Shown piece by piece: positions 9,241 to 17,663 of a stretch of 64,000 nt of DNA. A program made the translations under genes and the position numbers. The stretch lies in the NCBI RefSeq assembly GCF_034424315.1, contig NZ_CP139972.1, positions 3,162,001 to 3,226,000 of the forward strand. The letters run 5' to 3'. The DNA comes from Chitinophaga sancti. Lineage in GTDB: Bacteria > Bacteroidota > Bacteroidia > Chitinophagales > Chitinophagaceae. The notes under the pieces are model-generated. The model made no database searches and had not been told where the DNA came from. It saw only the letters and a program-made list of their open reading frames with translations. How positions within the stretch are numbered: the stretch's first letter is position 1; every line of letters begins with the position of its first letter.

Positions 9241-9372
9241 CGAAGACGGAGTGAAGACAGACCGACGATTGATAGAACACAAATTGAAGACGGAGCCAAC
9301 ACAGAACGAAGATGGAGCGAACACAGACCCACGATGGATAGAACACAGATCGAAAATGGAGCCAACACAGAC
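9241..9372. repeat. Two tandem 66-bp copies
   Basis: 9241-9306 and 9307-9372 match at about 56 of 66 positions. Each copy itself holds two GAAGAyGGAG/GAACACAGA-like halves, so the array probably grew from a shorter unit. The period keeps frames open on both strands, but the predicted peptides are unlike any protein I know, so I treat it as non-coding. Confidence 0.75.
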
Positions 9373-9436
9373 CAAACCCAGATCACCGATAGCCTGAAAA
9401 AAAGAAGTATTTCCCCTACCGTTTATCAATTAGATT

Positions 9437-9467
9437 TTTGTATTTCTAATAAATGTTCCTAACTTTT
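9437..9467 (+). promoter_or_regulatory. Promoter of the sugar isomerase/oxidoreductase pair
   Basis: TTTG (9437-9440) and TAACTTTT (9460-9467) are separated by 19 bp. The -7 matches TAnnTTTG in all but the last base. The start codon is 14 nt downstream. Confidence 0.5.
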
Positions 9468-9480
9468 CCCTCCACGTTAT

Positions 9481-10350
9481 ATGAAAAGACATATGAAAAA
9501 CTCCCCCGCCTGGCTATTATGCCTTTTTTTATTCATTTGTTTGCAATCGGTTGCACAAACCCGGCTGCCCACCCTCGGTGTCACCACCACCTACAGAAAT
9601 GATTCCCTTTTACATGCCGCCGGATTTGACTATATTGAAGGTAGCGTAGGCAAACTCCTCTCTCCCGATATCCCGGAAGACAGCTTCCTGGTTTTCCTCA
9701 GAGATCAGCAAAAAATGCATTGCATTTTCAATACCTGCAATGGCTTCATCCCCGCCGAAATACCCATCGTAGGGCCTAAAGCCGATGAACAAAAAATTCT
9801 GACTTATGTAGATAAAGTCATGCAGCGGGCCAAAAAGGCCGGTGTAAAGACGATCGTACTCGGTAGCGGCAATGCCCGCAAACTGCCAGAAGGCTGGACC
9901 CCTGAAAAGGAAAATCCACACTTCGTGAGCATCTGCCGGAAAATAGCCGAAACTGCCGCTAAGTATAATGTAGTCATCGCCATCGAAAACCTGAACAGTA
10001 CCGAAACGAATTATATCAATACCCTGGCAGATGCAAATGCCATCGTCAACGCGGTAAATCACCCGAATTTTAAACTCACGGCAGATATTTACCACATGCT
10101 GAAGGAAAATGAACCTGCTGCGAATATTGTGAAAGCTAAAAAGAACCTGGTCCACTGCCATATTGCGGAGCGAGAAAAACGGACTGCACCCGGTGTAGCC
10201 GGCGATGAAGTGAGACCCTATATTGCAGCCCTGGCAAATATTCATTACAATGGCGGTATCTCTGTAGAAAGCCGCTGGGATCCAATGGATGTACAGGCTG
10301 CGCCGGCACAAAAATATTTACGTCAACTCATCCTAGAACTATATCATTAA
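9481..10350 (+). CDS. Exported sugar phosphate isomerase/epimerase-like TIM-barrel protein
   Basis: A 289-residue protein with a signal peptide (SPAWLLCLFLFICLQSVAQ) and a xylose-isomerase-like TIM barrel. Likely divalent-metal ligands sit at strand ends: the Glu of VVIAIENLN, the Asp of KLTADIYH with its His, the His of LVHCHIAE, and the Glu of ISVESRWDP. The substrate cannot be read from sequence. It is 14 bp upstream of a Tat-exported Gfo/Idh/MocA oxidoreductase, a pairing common in Bacteroidota carbohydrate catabolism, so a periplasmic keto-sugar or glycoside modification is a fair guess. An in-frame ATG 12 nt downstream could also be the start. Confidence 0.8.
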   Translation: MKRHMKNSPAWLLCLFLFICLQSVAQTRLPTLGVTTTYRNDSLLHAAGFDYIEGSVGKLLSPDIPEDSFLVFLRDQQKMHCIFNTCNGFIPAEIPIVGPKADEQKILTYVDKVMQRAKKAGVKTIVLGSGNARKLPEGWTPEKENPHFVSICRKIAETAAKYNVVIAIENLNSTETNYINTLADANAIVNAVNHPNFKLTADIYHMLKENEPAANIVKAKKNLVHCHIAEREKRTAPGVAGDEVRPYIAALANIHYNGGISVESRWDPMDVQAAPAQKYLRQLILELYH

Positions 10351-10364
10351 AAATTAAAATTCCA

Positions 10365-11720
10365 ATGAAATCACGTCGTGAATTCCTGAAACAATCCCTG
10401 CTGGCAGGTGCAGGCGTTTCTATCACTGCTATGGGCATGCCAGCCAGTAGTTATGCCCGCATTATGGGAGCCAATGACAGGGTAAATATAGGATTGGTCG
10501 GATTTTCCGATCGTGCACGCCAAACCCTGCTACCCTGCTTCTTTAACAACAATAAAGAACTGAATTTTGATATCATCGCAGTATCCGATATATGGAAAAG
10601 GCGCAGGGAAGAAGGCCAGGCCTTTATCTCTAAAAAAGCAGGACATGATATCCAGGCTTGTGTAAATAATGATGAACTGTATAAGATCAGGGACCTGGAT
10701 GCTGTAATCATTGCTACAGCGGACTTCCAGCATGCCTACCATACTATTGAAGCGGTCAGTCAGAAGAAAGATGTGTACTGTGAAAAACCATTTGCAGAAA
10801 CCATGGACGATGCCCGCAAAGCATTGAAAGCAGTGCAATCTTCCGGCAAGATCTTCCAGGTAGGTACGCAACGTCGTAGTGGTGATAGTTATCACGCCGC
10901 CAACAACTTCATTAAAGAAGGAAAATTCGGCCCGATCACCATGGTAGAAATGAGCTGGAACGTGAATCAGCCAGGTAGATGGCGTCGTCCGGACCTGGTA
11001 AAGGAAATCAGGGAGCAGGATACTGACTGGACCCGATTCCTGGCAAGCCGTCCGAAAGATAGCTGGGATCCCAGGAAGTACCTGGAATACCGTCTTTTCT
11101 GGCCGTATTCTTCCGGGATCTTCGGTCAGTGGATGACTCACCAGATTGATACGGTACACTGGTTTACAGGTTTGAAACATCCACGTAGTGCTGTTGCAAA
11201 CGGAGGAATTTATATGTGGAAAGATGGCCGTAAAAATGCAGATACCATTACTGCGGTATTTGATTATGGTCCGGATAATGATCCAACTTCAGGCTTCCAG
11301 GTACAATACAGTTCCCGCTTCTCCAATTCTGCTGGTGGCGTAAAGGAAATGTACTATTCCAATGGCGGTACTATTGATATCGATAAGAATAAGATCTCTC
11401 CAAACGGTGGTCTGACTGAACACGAAGCACAGGAAATGGGATTGCATGCAAACCTGCTGCCTGAAATGACACTGAGCAGTGGTGGTGCTTCTGCAGCAAC
11501 CGGTGCAAATATGGGTGGCGATCCACTGACGAATGCGCATGTACGTAACTGGATGGAAAGTGTAAGAAGCAGGAAACAGGGGAATGCACCGATTGAGGCG
11601 GCTTATTCACATTCTATTGCGCTGATCATGGCGAATGCAGCTTATAGAACGGGCATGAAGGCCACGTTTGATGAGAACAAACAGGAGGTAATAGTAGGTG
11701 GTAAACCTTTTATTATATAA
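10365..11720 (+). CDS. Gfo/Idh/MocA family oxidoreductase with Tat signal
   Basis: A 451-residue NAD(P)-dependent oxidoreductase. It begins with a twin-arginine signal (SRREFLKQSLLAGAGVSIT), so it is folded in the cytoplasm and exported with its cofactor. The Rossmann start VNIGLVGFSDRARQT lacks the usual GxGxxG but is typical of this subfamily, and the family hallmark EKPFAETMDDA is present, followed by a C-terminal alpha/beta substrate domain with W, R and H residues. It forms a two-gene unit with the TIM-barrel gene just upstream. Substrate unknown; such enzymes act on inositols, keto-sugars and glycosides. Confidence 0.85.
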   Translation: MKSRREFLKQSLLAGAGVSITAMGMPASSYARIMGANDRVNIGLVGFSDRARQTLLPCFFNNNKELNFDIIAVSDIWKRRREEGQAFISKKAGHDIQACVNNDELYKIRDLDAVIIATADFQHAYHTIEAVSQKKDVYCEKPFAETMDDARKALKAVQSSGKIFQVGTQRRSGDSYHAANNFIKEGKFGPITMVEMSWNVNQPGRWRRPDLVKEIREQDTDWTRFLASRPKDSWDPRKYLEYRLFWPYSSGIFGQWMTHQIDTVHWFTGLKHPRSAVANGGIYMWKDGRKNADTITAVFDYGPDNDPTSGFQVQYSSRFSNSAGGVKEMYYSNGGTIDIDKNKISPNGGLTEHEAQEMGLHANLLPEMTLSSGGASAATGANMGGDPLTNAHVRNWMESVRSRKQGNAPIEAAYSHSIALIMANAAYRTGMKATFDENKQEVIVGGKPFII

Positions 11721-11732
11721 TTGAGATTGAAA

Positions 11733-11775
11733 AGAAAAAAAATAGCTTCCGCCTGATGACGGAAGCTATTTTTTT
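11733..11775. terminator. Bidirectional terminator between oxidoreductase and mrp
   Basis: AATAGCTTCCG (11741-11751) pairs with CGGAAGCTATT (11760-11770), with an A run before and a T run after, so it serves both convergent genes. Confidence 0.8.
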
Positions 11776-11781
11776 GAGCCC

Positions 11782-11802
11782 TGGCCTGCGGCCGGCTTTA
11801 TA
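11782..11802. repeat. Recurring GC-rich 3'-end motif, copy 1
   Basis: TGGCCTGCGGCCGGCTTTATA overlaps the stop codon of mrp. Close relatives occur at 37403-37423, 39932-39954 and 51365-51385, always outside or at the edge of genes. GGCC-TGC-GGCC is a short hairpin, so this may be a REP-like family. Confidence 0.5.
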
Positions 11803-12895
11803 CAAATACTTCTACAATCTTCGTAGGCGCTACGTTCGCATTCCTCATCGCAATACTCCTTGCAGCCGTACTTGCAAATCCCATAAATGCCAGTTTGGTC
11901 GCATCCTCGCCACCCAGCATAGCTGGTACACCTTCATCCCCACCTTCACGAATACTCTGTACAATTGGAATCTGCCCCAGGAACGGAATCTCCAGGTCTT
12001 CTGCCAGGCGCTTACCACCATCTTTACCAAAGATGTAATACTTGTTGTTTGGCAGTTCAGCCGGTGTAAAATAAGACATGTTCTCCACCAGGCCGATGAT
12101 CGGTACATTGATCTGTGGACCATCGAACATAGCAATACCTTTCTTCGCATCTGCCAGTGCCACATCCTGCGGAGTGGTCACAATCACAGCACCCGTCACC
12201 GGTACGGTTTGTACCAGGGTCAGGTGAATATCACCAGTGCCAGGAGGCATATCGATGACCAGGTAATCCAGGTCACCCCAGTGTACATCGGTGATGAATT
12301 GCTTGAGCGCGCTGCTGGCCATCGGACCACGCCAAACTACCGCCTGCTTCTCATCGATCAGTAAACCGATGGACATCAGCTTGATACCATGCTTCTCCAA
12401 AGGAACGATCATGCCCTTGCCGTCTACATTCGTCATCATTGGACGATGACCACGAACCCCAAACATAATAGGTACTGAAGGTCCGTAAATATCTGCATCC
12501 ATCAACCCTACTTTGGCGCCGCCTTCACTCAGGGCGAGGGCCAGGTTGGCCGCTACAGTAGACTTACCTACGCCACCCTTTCCGGAAGCTACCACGATGA
12601 TATTCTTCACCCCTGGCAGCAGGCTTTTTCCATCCTTACGGTTGGAGTTTACGTTGGCAGTCATATTTACATGCACTTCAGCATCTTTGCTTACCAGGTG
12701 ATGGACAGCATTGATACAGGCATTTCTGATCAGATCTTTCAGTGGACAGGCAGGGGTAGTAAGCACAACAGTGAAGGTCACTTTATTCCCATCTATCTCA
12801 ATGTCTTTCACCATGTTAAGCGTTACCAGGTCCTTCCCCAGATCAGGCTCTTCCACATTGCTCAAAGCCTTTAAAATCTGTTCCGTAGTGATCAT
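11798..12895 (-). CDS. mrp: Mrp/NBP35-type P-loop ATPase (Fe-S carrier family)
   Basis: A 365-residue protein with an N-terminal MIP18/DUF59-like domain (residues about 1-80) and a deviant Walker A, VASGKGGVGKST (about 103-113), followed by VIDMPPGTGD. Family members load or carry Fe-S clusters for apoproteins. The usual CxxC pair that bridges a cluster between two subunits is missing: the segment reads ENMSYFTPAELPNNKYYIFG. This appears to be the form seen in many Bacteroidota, and it raises doubt whether it carries a cluster itself. Monocistronic, with a shared terminator at its 3' end. Confidence 0.9.
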   Translation of the reverse strand: MITTEQILKALSNVEEPDLGKDLVTLNMVKDIEIDGNKVTFTVVLTTPACPLKDLIRNACINAVHHLVSKDAEVHVNMTANVNSNRKDGKSLLPGVKNIIVVASGKGGVGKSTVAANLALALSEGGAKVGLMDADIYGPSVPIMFGVRGHRPMMTNVDGKGMIVPLEKHGIKLMSIGLLIDEKQAVVWRGPMASSALKQFITDVHWGDLDYLVIDMPPGTGDIHLTLVQTVPVTGAVIVTTPQDVALADAKKGIAMFDGPQINVPIIGLVENMSYFTPAELPNNKYYIFGKDGGKRLAEDLEIPFLGQIPIVQSIREGGDEGVPAMLGGEDATKLAFMGFASTAARSIAMRNANVAPTKIVEVFV

Positions 12896-13063
12896 AAATA
12901 GTTGTTAATTTTAATTCGAGGCTGTAAAGTTAACCTAATTGCTATTTACTTTGTCAGCGCTGTCCATAGTTTTTGTCAATTGCTTCCGTTCATCCATCTA
13001 TATGTTCAGGAAAAACATTCCTATGGCTTATGTTTAATTCAAATCATTTATCTTAGAGGCGGC

Positions 13064-13729
13064 ATGCACAAGAAGATTTCCTACATACTGTTTTCACTTT
13101 TGTTCCTACCTTTTCTGCTGAAAGCACAGTTTACGCAGTTCAGGGATAGTATCATCCAGATTTCTGGTATTACAATGACGGCAGATAGTCTCAGGGCCGT
13201 TCCTGCAGTGAGTATCCTCATCAAAGGACAGAACAGGGGTACCATCTCTAATTCGCAGGGTGTGTTCTCCATCGTGGCCTTTAAAGGTGATACACTGACC
13301 TTCTCTGCAATTGGTTATAAGAAGAAAAATTTCAGGATCCCGTTGGCACTGTCAGGTAATGCTTATTCCCTCCTGCAGCTCATGGTAGACGATACTACTT
13401 ACCTGCCGGTAACGATCATCAAACCTTATCCTTCTAAAGAAGAGTTTGAAAAAGCATTTGTAAGTTCGGATATTCCTGATGACCAGTATGAACTGGCGAG
13501 AAGGAATACGGAGCAGGCGAAATTGAGGGCGGTTTCAAGATATGTGCCACCAGATGCTGCTGAGGCAACGAATATGTACTTCAACAGGCAGGCACAGAAC
13601 CTGTATTATGCAGGACAGTTACCACCGCAGAATATTATGAACCCGCTGGCATGGGCACAGTTCATACAGGCCTGGAAGCGAGGGGATTTCAAGAGTGGAA
13701 GTAATAAATCATACGGATACGGGTATTAA
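13064..13729 (+). CDS. Secreted carboxypeptidase-like regulatory domain protein
   Basis: A 221-residue protein with a signal peptide (ISYILFSLLFLPFLLKAQ). Residues about 35-115 look like a carboxypeptidase D regulatory-like beta-sandwich (AVSILIKGQNRGTISNSQG, DTLTFSAIGYKKK), the fold found at the N-terminus of SusC proteins. The remainder is a helical, Gln- and Ala-rich tail with no known motif. I use the ATG at 13064; the longer open frame starting at 12902 would put the signal peptide in the middle. Function unknown; exported, perhaps surface-associated. Confidence 0.75.
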   Translation: MHKKISYILFSLLFLPFLLKAQFTQFRDSIIQISGITMTADSLRAVPAVSILIKGQNRGTISNSQGVFSIVAFKGDTLTFSAIGYKKKNFRIPLALSGNAYSLLQLMVDDTTYLPVTIIKPYPSKEEFEKAFVSSDIPDDQYELARRNTEQAKLRAVSRYVPPDAAEATNMYFNRQAQNLYYAGQLPPQNIMNPLAWAQFIQAWKRGDFKSGSNKSYGYGY

Positions 13730-13740
13730 AACTTAAAATA

Positions 13741-13783
13741 AATGAAACAGCCGCCTTCATCTCCTGAAGGCGGCTGTTTCATT
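13741..13783 (+). terminator. Terminator with 19-bp stem
   Basis: 13741-13759 pairs perfectly with 13765-13783 around a 5-nt loop. Because it lies 72 bp upstream of the dehydrogenase start, it also rules out the longer upstream start of that gene. Confidence 0.85.
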
Positions 13784-13831
13784 TGGGGCAGCAAGCGGCG
13801 CTGAAAATGCATTTTCAATTTCTTATTCCCT

Positions 13832-13839
13832 TAAATTTG
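13832..13839 (+). promoter_or_regulatory. -7 element before the 3-hydroxyacyl-CoA dehydrogenase gene
   Basis: TAAATTTG fits TAnnTTTG, 15 nt before the ATG at 13855. No clear -33 TTG seen. Confidence 0.4.
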
Positions 13840-13854
13840 GCCAAATTCAATTCC

Positions 13855-14751
13855 ATGTTCTCATCAAAAAAAATTGCCGTGATCGGTGCCGGCACCATGG
13901 GTAATGGCATCGCACACGTTTTCGCCCAAAACGATTTTACAGTTACCCTGATCGATGTATCTGCCCCTGCCCTGGAACGCGCACTCCAAACCATCGAAAA
14001 AAACCTCGACAGACAGGTAACCAAAGAAACGATCACTGCCGAAAAAAAAGCCCAAACCTTGCAAAACATTAGCACTGCTACCGATCTGGCAAATGGTGTA
14101 AAAAATGCGGACCTCGTAGTGGAAGCTGCCACCGAAAACACGGCCCTGAAACTGAAAATATTCCAGGACCTGGATCTGCATGCACAACCTGAGGCCATCC
14201 TCGCCACCAATACCTCCTCCATTTCCATCACGAAAATTGCTGCTGCCACCAAACGCCCTGGCAAGGTGATTGGGATGCACTTTATGAACCCCGTGCCCGT
14301 GATGAAACTGGTGGAGATCATCAATGGCTATGCTACCGAAAAAAGCGTGACCGATACCATCGTAGCGCTTTCTGAACAACTGGGTAAGGTGCCCTGTGTC
14401 GTGAACGATTACCCGGGCTTCATTGCCAACAGGATCTTAATGCCCATGATCAATGAAGCCATCAGTTCCCTCTACGAAGGGGTAGCCGGTGTGGCAGAAA
14501 TTGATACCGTAATGAAACTGGGAATGGCACATCCGATGGGGCCTTTGCAACTAGCCGATTTCATCGGACTGGATGTATGCTTGTCTATTCTGCGGGTATT
14601 GCAGGATGGGTTTGGAAATCCGAAATATGCCCCTTGTCCGCTGCTGGTGAACATGGTAACTGCAGGCTACCTGGGAGTGAAAAGCGGGGAAGGATTTTAT
14701 AAATACGGGAAGGGAAATAAGGATTTGGTTGTAAGTGATCGCTTTCAATAA
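13855..14751 (+). CDS. 3-hydroxybutyryl-CoA/3-hydroxyacyl-CoA dehydrogenase
   Basis: A 298-residue NAD(P)-dependent enzyme that interconverts 3-hydroxyacyl-CoA and 3-oxoacyl-CoA. The N-terminal Rossmann motif IAVIGAGTMGNGIAH, the catalytic region GMHFMNPVPVMKLVEI (His) and the helical dimerisation domain starting GFIANRILMPMINEA are all present. Length and single-domain build match PaaH/Hbd, so it could serve aromatic degradation, butyrate-type metabolism or beta-oxidation. Neighbours do not decide. The start at 13855 is chosen because earlier in-frame codons lie in or next to the upstream terminator. Confidence 0.9.
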   Translation: MFSSKKIAVIGAGTMGNGIAHVFAQNDFTVTLIDVSAPALERALQTIEKNLDRQVTKETITAEKKAQTLQNISTATDLANGVKNADLVVEAATENTALKLKIFQDLDLHAQPEAILATNTSSISITKIAAATKRPGKVIGMHFMNPVPVMKLVEIINGYATEKSVTDTIVALSEQLGKVPCVVNDYPGFIANRILMPMINEAISSLYEGVAGVAEIDTVMKLGMAHPMGPLQLADFIGLDVCLSILRVLQDGFGNPKYAPCPLLVNMVTAGYLGVKSGEGFYKYGKGNKDLVVSDRFQ

Positions 14752-14763
14752 AGTCTTAAAAAG

Positions 14764-14790
14764 ATAAAGAAGGCCTTAAGCCTTCTTTAT
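14764..14790. terminator. Shared terminator overlapping the yigZ stop codon
   Basis: ATAAAGAAGGC (14764-14774) pairs with GCCTTCTTTAT (14780-14790). The stop codon of the yigZ gene (14776-14778) lies in the loop, so the right arm is coding sequence. Confidence 0.7.
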
Positions 14791-15372
14791 TTCTAATCCA
14801 TGAATATCTTTTAGTTTCAACAGCGCCAGCTCTTCTACTGCTTTCGGGATCCCGATGTCCATATTACAGAACAGCTGTAACTCCTGTGCATACACGGTAC
14901 AGTTCTGCTGTTTTACAATGATCATAATATCATTCAGGATGGTGTAGTCAAAAACCAGGTGATACTTTGCCTCCACATTCTTTTGCACCGCAGGTATGAC
15001 CTGTAATACCATGGATGCGGACATTTTGTAGGCATTGATGAGGCCTGGCGCCCCCAGCAATGTACCGCCAAAGTAGCGCACGACCACTACCAGGGTATCC
15101 GTCAATCCCTTGCTGTCGATCTGCCCCAGTATTGGCTTTCCGGCAGTACCTGAAGGCTCGCCATCGTCGCTGGCGCGAAACTGTAATCCATCTGTACCCA
15201 GCCTGTAAGCAAAACAATGATGCGTAGCTTTGGGGTGTTCTTTCTTCACTTCCTGCAGGTACTCTTTGACCTGCTCCACCGATTTCACGGGCCATGCATA
15301 GGCCAGGAATTTGCTGCCCCTGTCCTTGAATTCAGCCCTTGCTGTTTTTTCTATAGTAAAATAAACTTCCAT
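14776..15372 (-). CDS. YigZ/IMPACT family protein
   Basis: A 198-residue protein of the widespread YigZ family, homologous to eukaryotic IMPACT. The diagnostic stretch is HHCFAYRLG followed by ASDDGEPSGTAGKPIL and VVVVRYFGGTLLGAPGLINAY; the C-terminal part has the small ferredoxin-like domain. Its biochemical role is not settled, although a link to translation is often proposed. It is the last gene of a ribD/hypothetical/yigZ unit (10-bp gap upstream). Confidence 0.9.
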   Translation of the reverse strand: MEVYFTIEKTARAEFKDRGSKFLAYAWPVKSVEQVKEYLQEVKKEHPKATHHCFAYRLGTDGLQFRASDDGEPSGTAGKPILGQIDSKGLTDTLVVVVRYFGGTLLGAPGLINAYKMSASMVLQVIPAVQKNVEAKYHLVFDYTILNDIMIIVKQQNCTVYAQELQLFCNMDIGIPKAVEELALLKLKDIHGLEIKKA

Positions 15373-15382
15373 GCCTGGTTTG

Positions 15383-16663
15383 TTAAGGGGTATAATTGAT
15401 CATGAGCAGGTTGTTCTGCTTCAGATCCGTCTTTATGCGCACATATTTTCTAATCTTACCTGCGGTGATTTTCATCACGGCGGTATTGGGAGGAATACTC
15501 CCCAAATTGTCTGCCAGTAATATCATCCGGTTCTCGCCCGGTTGGAGTGTAACTGATAATTTTTGCCTGCGTTTTAATACAGGAAAACCGCTTACAATGT
15601 ATTTTTCATTCAGGCGAATGGAAATGCTGTCGCCATCTTCGGCGGCATCGTCCCACAGTTCCAGTTCTACATCACCTGTACCCACCGTGATCTGGTCCAG
15701 CAGGTTGTTACGACGTTCTATTACCCGCTTATCTACAGGTGGTGTAGGCGGTGCAGGTGGCTGCGGTTTTACTTTTCTATAAACCTGTGCTACCAGGAAA
15801 GTAGAATAGTAATTAGACTTATCACGAAAATCGTATACCGCTGCCAGGCTATCTGTTTTGATCCTGAAGGAGCCGGTGTTTGGCGGGAGCCTGCCGTAAT
15901 TATCGGCAAAGAATCCCAGTATATTCATACCCGTATCCAGTTTCACCTGGAAGAGTGAGCCGCCGGGGCTTACATATTCTTTGTTCAGCAGGGTCTTACC
16001 ATTGTGTACAAAGGTCACGGTGTCTTTGTCATCAACGTCTTCGTCTCTGATGAAAACGGGGATGATAGAATCGTAGACGGTGATCTTATCATAGACGCCG
16101 AAGTAAACCGAATCGCCTTCGGGATGCGCCATGCGCCGGGTATCCGGGCTTTGCCAGGGGATGTTATCTTTCTTCTTTAATAAGATGGGTTTCTTTGACA
16201 GCAGTTCACGCAGGTAATCTTTCATCATAGCATAGATCTCATCGTCATGATAGAAGCCCTGCATATATAATTCGAAAGAGTTGATCCACATCCTTTCTAC
16301 AGAAAGACCATTGGGTTTAAAATCCAGGGTACCATTGAGGTACAGCATCCAGGCACCGATTTTAAAAGGGGCTTCTGAGATGGGATATTTATTTCGGCCA
16401 ATGCCGAGTTCGTGGTCGTTCTTTTTACAAAGGAGTACTTCGTACGAACCGGAAAAGGAGCCATAATCAATTTTGAGGAGAGACGGATACAGCATTTTGT
16501 TGGTAGGTTCGCTGATCTGCCATTCCATACTAATGGTTTTGGAGCTGCCAGTGGGGGTATAGTCCATATGCCAGGTGCCGGTCCATTTATCACCCTGGCC
16601 CACTGCCTGCAGTGAGCAAAGAATGAATAACCATATGCATATAGGAGCCCTTAATTTGTACAT
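15383..16663 (-). CDS. Secreted hypothetical protein with two related C-terminal beta-domains
   Basis: A 426-residue protein I do not recognise. It has a signal peptide (APICIWLFILCSLQAVGQ), a first domain starting KWTGTWHMDY that looks like a ligand-binding beta-barrel, and then two diverged copies of one beta-domain, about residues 205-290 and 340-420. Both copies share a pattern D..D.DS/T.....N...., then an amphipathic part, then G.N...L/G..ADN.G..PPNT. A Pro-rich linker (PQPPAPPTPP) joins them. Located one base after ribD and ten before yigZ, so probably in their transcript although no metabolic link is apparent. Confidence 0.7.
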   Translation of the reverse strand: MYKLRAPICIWLFILCSLQAVGQGDKWTGTWHMDYTPTGSSKTISMEWQISEPTNKMLYPSLLKIDYGSFSGSYEVLLCKKNDHELGIGRNKYPISEAPFKIGAWMLYLNGTLDFKPNGLSVERMWINSFELYMQGFYHDDEIYAMMKDYLRELLSKKPILLKKKDNIPWQSPDTRRMAHPEGDSVYFGVYDKITVYDSIIPVFIRDEDVDDKDTVTFVHNGKTLLNKEYVSPGGSLFQVKLDTGMNILGFFADNYGRLPPNTGSFRIKTDSLAAVYDFRDKSNYYSTFLVAQVYRKVKPQPPAPPTPPVDKRVIERRNNLLDQITVGTGDVELELWDDAAEDGDSISIRLNEKYIVSGFPVLKRRQKLSVTLQPGENRMILLADNLGSIPPNTAVMKITAGKIRKYVRIKTDLKQNNLLMINYTP

Positions 16664-16664
16664 G

Positions 16665-17657
16665 TTATTGTTCCCTGTGGTATGTAAATATATGATCGCC
16701 CTCTAGCGATATTTCTGTTGTTAACTTAGCATTTTTCAACCGGGGTGCCGACAATCCTCCGGGTAGGGTGATTGCCCCTCTGATCACTCTTGCCTCATCC
16801 CAGAGACCTTCTTCAATAAAACGGGTGAGGGTGGCTGCCCCTCCTTCCACGAGCACACTGAGTACGCGTTGTTCATGCAGTTCCTGCATCAGCTGTGCCA
16901 GGGTGTTGCCCCTGAAGAAGAAGGTAGGCTGACTGCCATCGTACAGGTGATGGGTAGCTGGCACTTTATGATGCGGGTCTATCACGATTCTCAGGGGGTC
17001 TTTGCCTGTCCAGAGGCGGTTATTGAGCCTTGGATTATCCATCACAGCGGTATGGCTGCCTACGAGGATGCTGCTTTCTTCTGTTCTCCAGCGATGTACC
17101 ATCCTGTCGGTAAAGCGGTTGGAGATGCGCACAGGATGACCATCTTCTGTGCCCATATAGCCGGCCTGGCACTCGGCCCATTTTAATATGATATAGGGGC
17201 GTTTTTGTTCATGAAAAGTAAAGAAGCGGCTGTTAAGTTCCCTGCATTCGGCTTCCAGGATGCCGGTGTGTACGGCAATACCGGCATTTTCGAGGATGGC
17301 GATGCCTTTCCCGGCTACAGCACTGAAGGTGTCTACGCAACCGATGACTACTTTTGGGATCTTTTCGGCCACGATCAGGTTGGCGCAGGGGGGCGTTTTG
17401 CCATAGTGCGCGCAGGGCTCCAGGCTCACGTACATGGTGGCAGCTGGAATGAGGTGGCGATCGGCTTCTTTTACAGAATTGATACAATTCACTTCGGCAT
17501 GCGCCTGCCCGTATACCTTATGGTATCCCTCTCCTATTATTCTGCCTTCGTGTACGAGTACAGCACCTACCATTGGGTTTGGGGCGACATGGCCTGCTCC
17601 CAGGGTGGCGAGGTGAATACAACGAAGCATGAAAAATTCATCTGTATGGCGGTCCAT
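16665..17657 (-). CDS. ribD: Bifunctional riboflavin biosynthesis deaminase/reductase
   Basis: A 330-residue enzyme. The N-terminal cytidine-deaminase-fold domain (about residues 1-145) has the zinc motif HAEVNCI and EPCAHYGKTPPC; it deaminates the pyrimidine intermediate from GTP. The C-terminal domain (about 150-330) is the NADPH-dependent reductase, with ILKWAECQAGYMG, LVGSHTAVMDNPRLNNR and LVEGGAATL. Length is slightly shorter than the usual 360 residues but both domains look whole. First gene of a three-gene unit; other rib genes are not nearby. Confidence 0.95.
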   Translation of the reverse strand: MDRHTDEFFMLRCIHLATLGAGHVAPNPMVGAVLVHEGRIIGEGYHKVYGQAHAEVNCINSVKEADRHLIPAATMYVSLEPCAHYGKTPPCANLIVAEKIPKVVIGCVDTFSAVAGKGIAILENAGIAVHTGILEAECRELNSRFFTFHEQKRPYIILKWAECQAGYMGTEDGHPVRISNRFTDRMVHRWRTEESSILVGSHTAVMDNPRLNNRLWTGKDPLRIVIDPHHKVPATHHLYDGSQPTFFFRGNTLAQLMQELHEQRVLSVLVEGGAATLTRFIEEGLWDEARVIRGAITLPGGLSAPRLKNAKLTTEISLEGDHIFTYHREQ

Positions 17658-17663
17658 GGTCGT

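Larger units (their letters stand above)
8837..9436. other. Gene-free gap with palindrome and tandem repeat
   Basis: Apart from the pyrF promoter at one end and the promoter at 9437-9467 at the other, this stretch has no credible gene. Open frames on both strands across 9170-9460 exist only because the repeat period (66 bp) is divisible by three. It contains a 32-bp palindrome (9166-9197) and two 66-bp tandem copies (9241-9372). Confidence 0.6.

Noticed and set aside
9172..9462. Overlapping open frames on both strands (78 and 85 codons)
   Set aside because: They exist because the 66-bp repeat period is a multiple of three; composition and lack of protein-like pattern argue against coding.
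13783..13854. Longer start of the 3-hydroxyacyl-CoA dehydrogenase
   Set aside because: It would begin inside the upstream terminator and add residues before the Rossmann motif that family members lack.
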